58,393 nucleotides of DNA from Selenomonas sp. (GTDB lineage Bacteria; Bacillota; Negativicutes; Selenomonadales; Selenomonadaceae), in contig JAGPMW010000012.1 of assembly GCA_018052705.1 (NCBI GenBank), forward strand, positions 1 through 58,393. The letters run 5' to 3'. This document shows, one piece after another, positions 27,408-35,971 of this stretch. A program made the translations under genes and the position numbers. The notes under the pieces are model-generated. The model was not told the DNA's origin and made no database searches. It saw nothing but the letters and a program-made list of their open reading frames with translations. Positions within the stretch are counted from its first letter, which is position 1. Each line of letters begins with the position of its first letter.

Positions 27408-28103
27408 TTAGTCTGCCATTGCCACTTTTATCAATTCATTAATATGAATTTCAACACTATCCAGACAAGAAACGGGACAGTTTTCCTCATCCAGCAGCAA
27501 TGGCAATTCCGTGCAACCAAGGATGACCGCCTCGATACCATCTTCTGCCTGCATTCTCTTTATAATGCTCTGAAATTCGCGCAAGGTAGATTCTTTCACA
27601 AGCCCCAGCTCTAATTCCTCATAGATTCGCTTCGCCACCAGTTCACGGTCTGCTTTTTCCGGGATAAATACTTCAATACCGGCCTTGCACAAGTCCTTTT
27701 TCATATAATCTTTTTCCATAGTAAAGATAGTACCAAGAAGGCCGACTTTGCGGTATCCTCTCGCAACTGCTTCCGCGCAGACTGCTTTCGGGATACTGAA
27801 CAGTGATACCTTTGTTTTCTCCTCAATCTCATCAAAAACTATATGCATGGTTCCAGCCGTCAAGGAGATGATCTCTGCGCCGCCAACACGCAGACAGGAC
27901 ACCTTTTCGGAGAGATACTCCGCCAGTTCCTCATACTGCGCCTTCGTCATATAGGACCATGCCTTATGGAAATCCACGCTCTCAATGGTTAAATCCGGCA
28001 TATGCTCCCCATCGGTAAGACGGTCGATTTTTGCGTTGAGTTTTTGGTAATACATCATAGTAGATTCCGGCCCCGTTCCGCCAACCAAACCAATTTTCTT
28101 CAT
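27408..28103 (-). CDS. Aspartate/glutamate racemase family protein with altered active site
   Basis: A 231-residue member of the cofactor-independent Asp/Glu racemase family, two similar alpha/beta domains. The opening KKIGLVGGTGPEST and the second active-site motif VILGCTELPLL (Cys197) are intact. The first motif, usually with Cys (or Thr in the L-specific E. coli enzyme) before N-T-x-H, reads LTAGTMH, with Ala83 in place of the first base. Racemisation needs two bases, so the activity may be altered or lost; one-cysteine relatives include decarboxylases. It stands alone upstream of a hairpin terminator. Confidence 0.88.
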   Translation of the reverse strand: MKKIGLVGGTGPESTMMYYQKLNAKIDRLTDGEHMPDLTIESVDFHKAWSYMTKAQYEELAEYLSEKVSCLRVGGAEIISLTAGTMHIVFDEIEEKTKVSLFSIPKAVCAEAVARGYRKVGLLGTIFTMEKDYMKKDLCKAGIEVFIPEKADRELVAKRIYEELELGLVKESTLREFQSIIKRMQAEDGIEAVILGCTELPLLLDEENCPVSCLDSVEIHINELIKVAMAD

Positions 28104-28185
28104 AAGATGCTCACGCTTTCTTTGTATGTCTCTACTAACCTAATATACCGTTCCTCCATGAGAAAAAATCATATCAAATGCCACG

Positions 28186-28608
28186 TTATATCTTCGCCGT
28201 AAATCGTATCTGCTCTTTTTCGTGATCAAACCCATTATGCCGATAAAACTCATGGGCCTCAGTTCTTACTTTCCCTGAATTTAATCGCATGGTAGAAATA
28301 TCATTTTGAGCAGCCCATTGCTTCGCCTCATCTATTAGCTTCGAGCCTACGCCCTGCCTACGCGCGAGGCTCGAAACCGCCAAACCTAATATATTAGCCA
28401 TAACCGGTAAATACAGAAGTTCATATCGCTCTACATGAATAAATCCAACGATTTTCTGCTCCACCTCCGCGACAAATACACATTCGCGATCTTTATTCAA
28501 ATGGGTCAATCTCGCCTTAACATAATCTTCTTTGCAGTCATATCCTAAATCATCCGAACAAATCCTGCATATTTCTTCAGCATCATCCAAACCAGCTTCT
28601 CGTATCAC
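28186..28608 (-). CDS. GNAT-family N-acetyltransferase
   Basis: A 140-residue GNAT protein. The acetyl-CoA loop reads SLARRQGVGSKLIDEA (about 80-95), and the C-terminal strand segment RTEAHEFYRHNGF is typical. The substrate cannot be told from sequence. The start is a GTG. It is the last gene of a series with the small membrane protein and the two-component system. Confidence 0.88.
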   Translation of the reverse strand: MIREAGLDDAEEICRICSDDLGYDCKEDYVKARLTHLNKDRECVFVAEVEQKIVGFIHVERYELLYLPVMANILGLAVSSLARRQGVGSKLIDEAKQWAAQNDISTMRLNSGKVRTEAHEFYRHNGFDHEKEQIRFTAKI

Positions 28609-28651
28609 TTACTCGTCTCTCCTTCGCTAATACTGCGATTGCCCTTTTCAA

Positions 28652-28933
28652 TCAACTGAAAAAGAAATAATACAGACACGGCAATGTTGCCGCCAGACCA
28701 ACGTTTTCTGCCTTGCGCTGAGGCATCCCCAGCCGCATAGCGATGCGGGCTGCCAAAATACCGACGATAGCAGTGGGTATCAGGTAAAGGAAGATCTTCA
28801 GCAAAGCAACTCCTACCCAAAGCGCCAGTATCAGCACGGCCACGATAAAAGCGATGCTGACGGACACGGCCAGCGGCACTCCCACCAGCGCCAATAGGAC
28901 AAACACGAACAATAACGCAAGCAATGATTCCAT
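28652..28933 (-). CDS. Small hydrophobic membrane protein
   Basis: A 93-residue protein with two or three membrane spans: LLALLFVFVLLALVGVPLAV, then IAFIVAVLILALWVGVALL, and a third hydrophobic stretch near 47-63. The short C-terminus ends in aromatic residues. An AGGAGG site lies 7 bp before the ATG, 15 bp after the histidine kinase, so it is probably co-transcribed with the two-component pair. I do not recognise a family; a longer overlapping frame at 28605-28967 has no such support. Confidence 0.75.
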   Translation of the reverse strand: MESLLALLFVFVLLALVGVPLAVSVSIAFIVAVLILALWVGVALLKIFLYLIPTAIVGILAARIAMRLGMPQRKAENVGLAATLPCLYYFFFS

Positions 28934-28947
28934 CGAAACTCCTCCTA

Positions 28948-30045
28948 TTATCTGCGGGGCTTACCAAATCCCATACAGATACTCAATCCACCGCTGCTGC
29001 AATTATGGGCAGCAATCGTTCCTCCGTGCACCTCCATAAACTGGCGGGCCAGCGACAGGCCGATTCCAGAGCCGCCACTTTGACGGCTTCGCGATTTATC
29101 CGTGCGATAAAAATGGTCGAACAAACGCGGCAGCTCCTCTGCAGCAACCCCCGGCCCCTCATCCTGTACTTCGATCCACACCTCACCATCTGTCAGCCAG
29201 CTGCGCAGCCGTATTCCTGTATTGGGGTTCGTATAGCGCACAGCATTTACGAGGATGTTATAAAATACCTGCCGTATGCGATCTGGGTCGACATTCATGA
29301 GCGGCAGGCTTTCCTGTAAGTCGTAAACGAAATGAAGGCCCTTCTCCTCCAGCAGCGGTTCGAGCATGCCAGCGGCACCTGTGAGCAGCTGGTTCAGGTC
29401 TGTCGGTTTACGATAGAGTTGGAGCTCATGCACTTCAGCCAGTGACAGATCACGCAGATCTGAGACCAGCCGGTTCAGGCGCATGACCTCCTCCTGCAAG
29501 GAAAAAAGCCGCTCCATATCCGGCTGAGCCACACCATCGATCATATTATCGAGATTGCCCTGCAGGATAGCCAGCGGCGTGCGCAGTTCATGAGCGATAT
29601 TGGCGAGGAATTCCCGCCGCATCTTCTCGTTGCGAGCCAGCTCCACCGACATTTGATTGAACACCAGTGCCAGCTGACCGACTTCGTCCTGTGTATGCAC
29701 CGTAACAGTCTGTCCCAGCATTCCCTTGCGGATACATTCTGCCGCATGGCTCAGCTGGCGCAGGGGTATCGTGATATTGCGCGCAAGAATATAGCTCAGC
29801 AACAGCCCCGCCAGCACAAAGAACAGTCCGACCCAGAGAAGCGAGCGATGGACCGACATCAGAAACATGTGCTCCGGTGCCCCCATATCCATCTCGGACA
29901 TGACCGCTGGCTGCACCTGCAGATATTCCTGAAAGAGCTGCTCCATCTGCTGGTTAGCCAACAGGACAAGACTGGATACCGTCAGCAGCACCAGCACAAA
30001 TGTCATGCACATGATGCGGTAACGGATACTGCGCAGCCCCTTCAT
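28948..30045 (-). CDS. Sensor histidine kinase with a Met-rich sensor loop
   Basis: A 365-residue membrane histidine kinase of the OmpR-partner type. Two membrane spans (about 11-30 and 68-88) flank a short outer loop of roughly 37 residues. That loop carries a methionine-rich patch, VMSEMDMGAPEHMFLM, a composition seen in copper or silver sensors. Then come HAMP (about 88-140), the phospho-acceptor His152 in FLANIAHELRTPLA, and the ATPase domain with NAVRYTNP, DEGPGVA and GGSGIGLSLA. The start overlaps the response-regulator stop by 4 bp. Metal sensing is an inference from the loop and from the Met-rich neighbour at 30838. Confidence 0.94.
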   Translation of the reverse strand: MKGLRSIRYRIMCMTFVLVLLTVSSLVLLANQQMEQLFQEYLQVQPAVMSEMDMGAPEHMFLMSVHRSLLWVGLFFVLAGLLLSYILARNITIPLRQLSHAAECIRKGMLGQTVTVHTQDEVGQLALVFNQMSVELARNEKMRREFLANIAHELRTPLAILQGNLDNMIDGVAQPDMERLFSLQEEVMRLNRLVSDLRDLSLAEVHELQLYRKPTDLNQLLTGAAGMLEPLLEEKGLHFVYDLQESLPLMNVDPDRIRQVFYNILVNAVRYTNPNTGIRLRSWLTDGEVWIEVQDEGPGVAAEELPRLFDHFYRTDKSRSRQSGGSGIGLSLARQFMEVHGGTIAAHNCSSGGLSICMGFGKPRR

Positions 30046-30737
30046 TCGGTCTCGCCTCCCAGCTTGTAGCCAACACCATAAACCGTCTGGATGTAGCGCG
30101 GGTTCTTCGGATCGGGTTCCAGTTTGCGCCGCAGGTTCCGGATGTGGGCATCCATCGTCCGCTCATAGCCGTCAAAAGCAAAGCCATGTGTATTCTCCAT
30201 GAGCTGCAGGCGATTGAACACACGACGCGGATTCTTCATCAACACTTCCAAAATGCCGAATTCGATCGGTGTGAGCTCGATAATCTGACCGGAACGCCGT
30301 ACAGCATGGGCTTCTTTATCCAGTTGCAGCTCCCCGACCTGCAGTTCCCTTGGTGTCTCAGCCAGCTCGCCATACGTACGGCGCAGGATAGCACGCACGC
30401 GGGCTACGACCTCCCGCATACTGAATGGTTTTGTCACATAGTCATCGGCTCCGATTTCGAGCCCCAGCAACCGGTCCAGCTCGTCATCTCTGGCCGTAAG
30501 CATAAGGACAGGAACTGCACTTTTCTGCCGAATCCGGCGGCAGACCTCGCGCCCATCAAGCCCTGGCAGCATAAGATCGAGGATTATGATGCTGGGCGCA
30601 TACTGCTCGAATGCGGCCAGCGCCGCCCCTCCATCCATAGCCGTATATACTGCGAAATTCTCCTGCAGGAAACACTCCTGCAGGACTGCCAGCAGTTTTT
30701 TATCATCATCCACCAACAGCACTGAATATGTCTCCAT
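30042..30737 (-). CDS. OmpR-family response regulator
   Basis: A 231-residue regulator with a receiver domain (phospho-acceptor Asp54 in IIILDLMLPGLDG, the Lys switch in YVTKPFSMRE) and a C-terminal winged helix (EFGILEVLMKNPRRVFNR to YIQTVYGVGYKL). GGAGGG lies upstream of the ATG. It forms a coupled pair with the histidine kinase. A terminator separates it from the membrane protein gene upstream. Confidence 0.95.
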   Translation of the reverse strand: METYSVLLVDDDKKLLAVLQECFLQENFAVYTAMDGGAALAAFEQYAPSIIILDLMLPGLDGREVCRRIRQKSAVPVLMLTARDDELDRLLGLEIGADDYVTKPFSMREVVARVRAILRRTYGELAETPRELQVGELQLDKEAHAVRRSGQIIELTPIEFGILEVLMKNPRRVFNRLQLMENTHGFAFDGYERTMDAHIRNLRRKLEPDPKNPRYIQTVYGVGYKLGGETE

Positions 30738-30783
30738 GAGAACCCTCCATTCATCATCTTTATAGTTGCTTTCATTCTAATAG

Positions 30784-30822
30784 AAAAAGACCTTTCCCGC
30801 AAGCGAAATACGGAAAAGGTCC
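30784..30822 (-). terminator. Terminator after the Met/His-rich membrane protein gene
   Basis: On the minus strand GGACCTTTTCC pairs with GGGAAAGGTC and is followed by TTTTTC. Confidence 0.75.
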
Positions 30823-30837
30823 TGATGCTGCCATTGG

Positions 30838-31407
30838 TTATTTAGAATGATCCATACCAGCATCTCCATTACACATCTGACCACGATTGGGCATACCAGA
30901 TACACCATCCATAGTCATGTCATGCATCTGCATAGATTCCATCGTCGGCCGCCACCCCGTAACCTGCGGATTAAGCATTCCCAGGATCATTGCCAGATGA
31001 CTCACAACCAGAAAACCGATCAGCAGTATGAAATGGCGGTGCGTACGTCCGGTGGCCGAAAGGTTACGCCCCACAATTCCGAGCTCGAGCAGTGCAATCC
31101 CGAGCAGCGGTACTACTCCCAGCAAATAAAACATCACCGCTGCAATATCAGCCGTCCCCCGCCACGCCAGAAATGGTACAACATGCGTAAGCAAATAGAT
31201 CACAACGCCTGTGAAATAGATTCCCGCAGTGATTCCCAGCCAGCGATTCCACTGCCGCCAGCGGCCGCCCGCCTTATCCCCGAGGTAGACCGTGTAAAAT
31301 TCCGTAGCAACCAGCGCCTCTGCCAGTGTTACAGGAATCACCATGAAAAGAATGAGATTCCACGGCTGATTGGTCGCCAGCAGCTCCATATAGTTCGTCA
31401 TAATCAT
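30838..31407 (-). CDS. Membrane protein with a Met/His-rich tail (DUF6803-like)
   Basis: A 189-residue integral membrane protein with about four spans (near 17-33, 52-72, 84-108 and 124-146). The opening YMELLATNQPWNLILFMVIP resembles proteins grouped as DUF6803 permeases; that name is from memory and moderately sure. The C-terminal 35 residues are unusual: rich in Met, His, Asp and Gly with one Cys (MQMHDMTMDG, MCNGDAGMDHSK), a composition suited to soft-metal binding. AGGAGG lies upstream of the ATG. It lies just upstream of the two-component genes but ends in its own terminator. Confidence 0.78.
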   Translation of the reverse strand: MIMTNYMELLATNQPWNLILFMVIPVTLAEALVATEFYTVYLGDKAGGRWRQWNRWLGITAGIYFTGVVIYLLTHVVPFLAWRGTADIAAVMFYLLGVVPLLGIALLELGIVGRNLSATGRTHRHFILLIGFLVVSHLAMILGMLNPQVTGWRPTMESMQMHDMTMDGVSGMPNRGQMCNGDAGMDHSK

Positions 31408-31512
31408 CTTATATTCCTCCTGTCAATGTCCTTGCTTCTTATACATTGATTATATAAAAGGACTATGCAGAAGTTGTGCAGGAAATGTGAAGAAATTATG
31501 AAGATTACTGCG

Positions 31513-33573
31513 TTACAGGAAGTCCTGCAGAGCCGTCTCGAGCTCGGCCTGCGAACCGGCCTGATACAGCTGCCTGCACCAGCCCGGCTGATTGATATGC
31601 GCCAGCAGCATCGCCAAAAAATCCAGATGACTGCTCTGGTCGATCGGAGCGAGACAAATAATGCATTGCGCGCATTTACCACTGCTGAGCTGAATGGGTT
31701 CGGGGCAGACGGCAATTGCTACCGACAGGCTCAAGACGCCATCCTCCGGTTTCGCATGTGCCAGCAGCACCCCTTCGCCCAGCAGCATATAGTCACCATG
31801 TTCCTCTGTCAGTGCAATGATCTTATCCACATAGGCTTCATGCACAAAACGGTGCTGTTGCAACGGCTGAAAGGCCAGACGGACGGCATCCTTCCAGTCC
31901 ATTCGTTTTTTTGGGAACAGCTGTATATATTTCAACAGTCCAGCCACAGCGCCGGGGGCATCTACACGCTTCCTCCCCGGCTGCTGCTCCTGAAAATACG
32001 CCTGCAGTCCCTGGCTCAGGCCTGCCGCATCCTCAATCCGGGCATAATTTGCGATCAGATCAAGCAGCGCCTGCACATTTCCCTGCCGATACGACGAAAC
32101 AGAAAATCCAACTGCCAGCAATTTCCGATTCAACAATTCCCATTCATAATCGGTCGGCAGCGCGGAAATCTGCAGGACTGGTACCGGCTCCTCCGGACGC
32201 CGGACCAGCGGTGTTGTAGTGAGGATGAGTCGGATTTCATCAAAGGAGAGATGCAGGTACTCCGATACCCGGAATGGTCCGGTGAACTGCAGATGCGGAT
32301 ATCGTTCCCGCAGCTGCATAAGCAGGAACTGCGAGGTACCGATTCCGCTGGAGCAGACCACCAGAATCTGTCGGCCCTCATCGCCCTGCTGCTCATGCTG
32401 AATATCACTGCCAAAATACGTGGTGAGCAAGGCCACCTCATCGTCGGATAAACGCTTCCCTAAATAATCCGTCAGCGGCTGAGCTGCCACTCGGGAAATC
32501 ATAAAGAGATTCTGATAGGAAGTCCGGATCTGTTCCAGCAGCGGGTTATGATAATCCATGCCGGCCGAAACCCGATGGCAAAGCGATACCAGATGGACGG
32601 CCAGCGAATCCACCATCATCGGATGATGAATGCCGGGGCGCAGACCGGAAATCAGGAAGAACTGGTCAGTCATCGCCTCGGCAATCTGATGCATGGTGTC
32701 ATACAACTCGGTATTGCTGTTCATATGCGAAAAGGGATATAACGACAAGATGCCTGCCAGATAGGCACACTCGGCGGGGGCAATCGTACCACGTTTCTTC
32801 AGGAACTGCCCCGCCCAAAGGCTGTCGCTGCTGCTGCCATACACTTCGTCTGCAGGCAGCAGCCTGCGCCGCGACAGACGATATATATACCATGTCAGGA
32901 AATACTTGAGGCTGCGCCGCGTATCTTCGGTAAAACAATTGCCAGATGCCTGTTCATAGGCCTCCAGTTCCCCAAATACCGTTTCATCGTAGGATAGGCA
33001 GCAGAAGCGTTCAAGGACGGCCAGAATCCGGTCCAAATGCTCCAGGACCCATTTTCGCTGTGCCCGCTCCTTCCCTGCTGCCACCCGCCCCTTCGCCGTA
33101 ACAACAATACGAAACGCATTATCCTGATTATATTCCTGCAAAGAACGCAGACGGTTCAGGATCGTATTACGCGAGGCCTGAAAAATCTCCATAAGACTGC
33201 TGATGGACGTAGTATCCTGCGTGATGATGATATAGTTCAGCAGTAAACGGTCTTCCTCTGGCGACATGGTCCTGCTGTCCAGCCGCCACTCCAAAGGCAG
33301 AAACAGGGCCGCTTCGCGCCGGATTCCCATTGACGCCCCCTGCAGTGCTTTCTTGGCTGCTGCTGACAGAAAATACCCCATCCCCTTGATGTTGCCAATC
33401 GGCAGGAACTGCCTTGCCATCAGCTCCCTGTTGACATTTTCCATGATATACATGATGCTCCGCCGCGACAGATGAAGCTTGTCCATAAGTACGCCCAATG
33501 CTACTGGTGTCTCCGCCTGATACAACGCATCCAGCAGTTCATTGCCATGCTTATACTGTGAGAAAAGAATCAT
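31513..33573 (-). CDS. PRD-containing transcriptional regulator with EIIB and EIIA domains
   Basis: A 686-residue MtlR/LicR-type activator controlled by the PTS. In order: HTH domains (about 1-70 and 85-150), PRD1 and PRD2 (about 180-400, with His-containing motifs such as GIHHPMMVDSLAVHLVSLCH and LSDDEVALLTTYFG), an EIIB-like domain (LVVCSSGIGTSQFL, Cys near 412) and an EIIA-like domain of the mannitol/fructose type (EGVLLAHAKPEDGVL, active His near 620). GAAGGAG precedes the ATG. It is divergent from the EIIA-EIIB-EIIC operon and surely regulates it through phosphorylation of these domains. Confidence 0.93.
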   Translation of the reverse strand: MILFSQYKHGNELLDALYQAETPVALGVLMDKLHLSRRSIMYIMENVNRELMARQFLPIGNIKGMGYFLSAAAKKALQGASMGIRREAALFLPLEWRLDSRTMSPEEDRLLLNYIIITQDTTSISSLMEIFQASRNTILNRLRSLQEYNQDNAFRIVVTAKGRVAAGKERAQRKWVLEHLDRILAVLERFCCLSYDETVFGELEAYEQASGNCFTEDTRRSLKYFLTWYIYRLSRRRLLPADEVYGSSSDSLWAGQFLKKRGTIAPAECAYLAGILSLYPFSHMNSNTELYDTMHQIAEAMTDQFFLISGLRPGIHHPMMVDSLAVHLVSLCHRVSAGMDYHNPLLEQIRTSYQNLFMISRVAAQPLTDYLGKRLSDDEVALLTTYFGSDIQHEQQGDEGRQILVVCSSGIGTSQFLLMQLRERYPHLQFTGPFRVSEYLHLSFDEIRLILTTTPLVRRPEEPVPVLQISALPTDYEWELLNRKLLAVGFSVSSYRQGNVQALLDLIANYARIEDAAGLSQGLQAYFQEQQPGRKRVDAPGAVAGLLKYIQLFPKKRMDWKDAVRLAFQPLQQHRFVHEAYVDKIIALTEEHGDYMLLGEGVLLAHAKPEDGVLSLSVAIAVCPEPIQLSSGKCAQCIICLAPIDQSSHLDFLAMLLAHINQPGWCRQLYQAGSQAELETALQDFL

Positions 33574-33607
33574 TTCTGCTCCTTCATAAGAAAAAGTAGT
33601 TCATTTT

Positions 33608-33664
33608 TTGCACTTTCGTAATATCATTATTGCACTTGTTCGAATTATTGTAAAGCGATATGAT
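33608..33664 (+). promoter_or_regulatory. PTS operon promoter with TTGCACTT direct repeats
   Basis: TTGTTC (33636-33641), a 17-bp spacer and TATGAT (33659-33664) fit a promoter for the PTS genes. Two copies of TTGCACTT (33608-33615 and 33630-33637), each followed by a TCG-AAT-like stretch, lie 22 bp apart, the second touching the -35 box. They are candidate sites for the divergent PRD activator. Confidence 0.55.
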
Positions 33665-33701
33665 ACACACATACTAAGAAACACGAAAGGATATGATCCG
33701 T

Positions 33702-34139
33702 ATGAAACTACTCCCCCAAGGTTACATTCAACGCGTCACCGGCACCGACCTGAGCTGGCAGGATGCGATTACCCTGTCTGCGAGTCCGCTGCTCGAACAG
33801 CAGCTCATTGGTCAGGACTACATTGACTCGGTCATCCGGGTCTGTGAAGAGAAAGGGCCCTATATGAATATCGGGCCACAGATCATCCTGGCACATGCCC
33901 GGCCATTACCGAGCACACGCAAGGCATCAATTACACTACTCCAAACAGAGACAGCAATCCCCCTCATTAATGAAAAACATCCCGTCCGTCTCTGGTTCTT
34001 TCTGGCCACACCGGATGACATCAGCCATGTCGCCATACTGGAACAGCTGGCAACCGTATTGATGGACCCGGATCAGATGCAGAATCTGCTGGCCGCTGCC
34101 AGCGTCGAAGAACTTGCCGCAATTTTTGCTGCAAATTAA
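33702..34139 (+). CDS. PTS EIIA component, ascorbate/mannitol type
   Basis: A 145-residue cytoplasmic phosphocarrier of the PTS_EIIA_2 family that takes phosphate from HPr and passes it to EIIB. The active His is in ILAHARPLP near residue 65. ATG 33702 is preferred over 33693, because the AAAGGA site is too close to the earlier one. First gene of the plus-strand operon, 28 bp before EIIB. Confidence 0.92.
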   Translation: MKLLPQGYIQRVTGTDLSWQDAITLSASPLLEQQLIGQDYIDSVIRVCEEKGPYMNIGPQIILAHARPLPSTRKASITLLQTETAIPLINEKHPVRLWFFLATPDDISHVAILEQLATVLMDPDQMQNLLAAASVEELAAIFAAN

Positions 34140-34167
34140 ATATTGTCATCAAAGGGAGGAAAATCTT

Positions 34168-34464
34168 ATGAAATTCTTATGTATTTGTCAGTCCGGTCTG
34201 GGCAGCAGCTTTATGGTCCAGATGAACATCCAGAATGTCCTGAACGCCGCAGGTGCCGCTGAGGAAATCACCGTCGATCATTCGGATGTTGGCAGCACGA
34301 CAGCCGACATGGCTGACTATTTCTTCGTCGAGGAAACCCTGGGCGAGGCCATCTCGAGTATTCCTGCGGAACAGGTCGTCCTGCTCAAGAGCCTTATCGA
34401 CCAGAATGAAATCCGCACGGCAGTTATCCGTATCCTGGATCAGAAAGGCATTGCCCATAACTGA
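34168..34464 (+). CDS. ulaB: PTS EIIB component, ascorbate type
   Basis: A 98-residue EIIB of the lactose/ascorbate fold. The phosphorylated Cys lies in the P-loop-like CICQSGLGSSFM. AAGGGAGG precedes ATG 34168. It accepts phosphate from the EIIA just upstream and phosphorylates the sugar carried by the EIIC downstream. The substrate is inferred from EIIC similarity only. Confidence 0.92.
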   Translation: MKFLCICQSGLGSSFMVQMNIQNVLNAAGAAEEITVDHSDVGSTTADMADYFFVEETLGEAISSIPAEQVVLLKSLIDQNEIRTAVIRILDQKGIAHN

Positions 34465-34505
34465 CCAGTCTGTTATTATCGGTTTTATTATAAGGAGGGT
34501 ACACC

Positions 34506-35858
34506 ATGGGTGAGATTCAAAACCTTTTCATCAGTATCGTTCAGACACCGGCGCTGCTGGTAGGCCTGCTGGCCGTTCTCGGGCTGGTCTTGCAAAAGAA
34601 GAAAACTACCGCCGTCATTCAGGGCGGCATCAAAACCTTCGCGGGATTCCTGATCCTGACTGGCGGTGCCGGCATCCTCTGTGCTTCACTGGACCCGTTC
34701 GCCAAGATGTTCCAGTTTGCCCTGAACGTTCAGGGCGTTGTCCCCAGCAATGAAGCTGTCGTTGCTATCGCACTCGTACAATACGGTTCAATTACTGCTC
34801 TTATCATGTTCGTCGGCATGATGGTCAACATCCTGCTGGCCCGGTTTACCCGTTTCAAATACATATTCCTGACCGGTCAGGCTATGCTCTATGTTTCCTG
34901 CCTGACGGCTGTCATCCTCGTATCCGCCGGCATGGGCTCTGGCATCACGACTATTCTGCTTGGTGGTATCTTCGAAGGCACCCTGCTGACGATCACCCCG
35001 GCACTCTGTCAGCCATACATGCGCGTCATTACCGGTGGGGATTCCGTGGCAATGGGCCATACTGGCAATATCGGCTATGCTCTTTCCGGCTGGTTCGGCG
35101 AGCATTTCGGCAATAAGGAACACAGCACGGAGGACATCAATGTCCCGAAAAGCCTGTCCTTCCTGCGCGACTCTACGGTATCGATAACGATCGTCATGGC
35201 CATTGTCTATCTGATCCTTGCGATCATGACCGGCAAAACCTTCGTTGAAACGGAACTGAGCCATGGCTCCAATTATCTCATCTATGCAATTGTCCAGGCA
35301 GGTACCTTTGCTGCCGGCTTCGCCGTCGTCCTGCAGGGCGTCCGCATGATCTTAGCCGAGATCGTACCGGCATTCCAGGGCATTGCCATGAAACTCGTAC
35401 CAAACTCCAAGCCTGCCCTTGATGTACCAATCATCTTCCCTTACGCGCCAAATGCTGTTCTGCTTGGTTTCTTCGTCAGCTTCATCGTTGGTACGCTGTC
35501 CATGTTCGGCATGGTCGCATTGCACACTGTCGTTATCATACCAGGCGTTGTCGGTCACTTCTTCTGCGGTGCTGCCGCTGCCATCTATGGCAACGCTAAA
35601 GGCGGACGCCGTGGCGCAGTCATTGGCGCTACGGTAAACAGCCTTATGCTGAGCTGGCTGCCACTCTTCATCCTGCCGGTTCTCGGCAACCTCAGTCTGG
35701 CCAGCTCCACCTTTGCCGATACAGACTACCTCGTTCCGGGTATCCTGCTCGGCAACCTCGGCGGCCTCGGTCAGACCGCAGTAACGGTTGGCATCCTTGG
35801 CTTCTTCGTCCTCGTGCTGCTCGCCAGCCGTCTCATGAAGAAACCAGTCACCGAATAA
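34506..35858 (+). CDS. ulaA: PTS EIIC component, ascorbate type (UlaA-like)
   Basis: A 450-residue multi-span transporter of the ascorbate PTS family (SgaT/UlaA). Its features include the repeated GxxxGG-rich hydrophobic segments, TGGDSVAMGHTGNIGY (about 175-190) and a C-terminal GNLGGLGQTAVTVG. AAGGAGGG precedes the ATG. No ascorbate catabolic enzymes are encoded nearby, so the actual substrate could be another sugar acid. A strong terminator follows. Confidence 0.93.
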   Translation: MGEIQNLFISIVQTPALLVGLLAVLGLVLQKKKTTAVIQGGIKTFAGFLILTGGAGILCASLDPFAKMFQFALNVQGVVPSNEAVVAIALVQYGSITALIMFVGMMVNILLARFTRFKYIFLTGQAMLYVSCLTAVILVSAGMGSGITTILLGGIFEGTLLTITPALCQPYMRVITGGDSVAMGHTGNIGYALSGWFGEHFGNKEHSTEDINVPKSLSFLRDSTVSITIVMAIVYLILAIMTGKTFVETELSHGSNYLIYAIVQAGTFAAGFAVVLQGVRMILAEIVPAFQGIAMKLVPNSKPALDVPIIFPYAPNAVLLGFFVSFIVGTLSMFGMVALHTVVIIPGVVGHFFCGAAAAIYGNAKGGRRGAVIGATVNSLMLSWLPLFILPVLGNLSLASSTFADTDYLVPGILLGNLGGLGQTAVTVGILGFFVLVLLASRLMKKPVTE

Positions 35859-35873
35859 TCAACCAATAGGAAA

Positions 35874-35925
35874 AGAACCGCCCCCATGCCATCACGTCGA
35901 TGCGCATGGGGGCGGTTTTGCTTTT
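35874..35925 (+). terminator. Terminator of the PTS operon
   Basis: Arms AACCGCCCCCATGC (35876-35889) and GCATGGGGGCGGTT (35904-35917), followed by a T-rich tail. Confidence 0.9.
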
Positions 35926-35971
35926 ACAAAACTGCCTGCAGGAACCTGGGCCAGCTTCCCCGACCTCGTTC

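Noticed and set aside
28605..28967. 120-codon frame overlapping the small membrane protein
   Set aside because: Different frame, no ribosome-binding site, composition typical of an out-of-frame reading; the 28652-28933 frame has AGGAGG and clear membrane spans.
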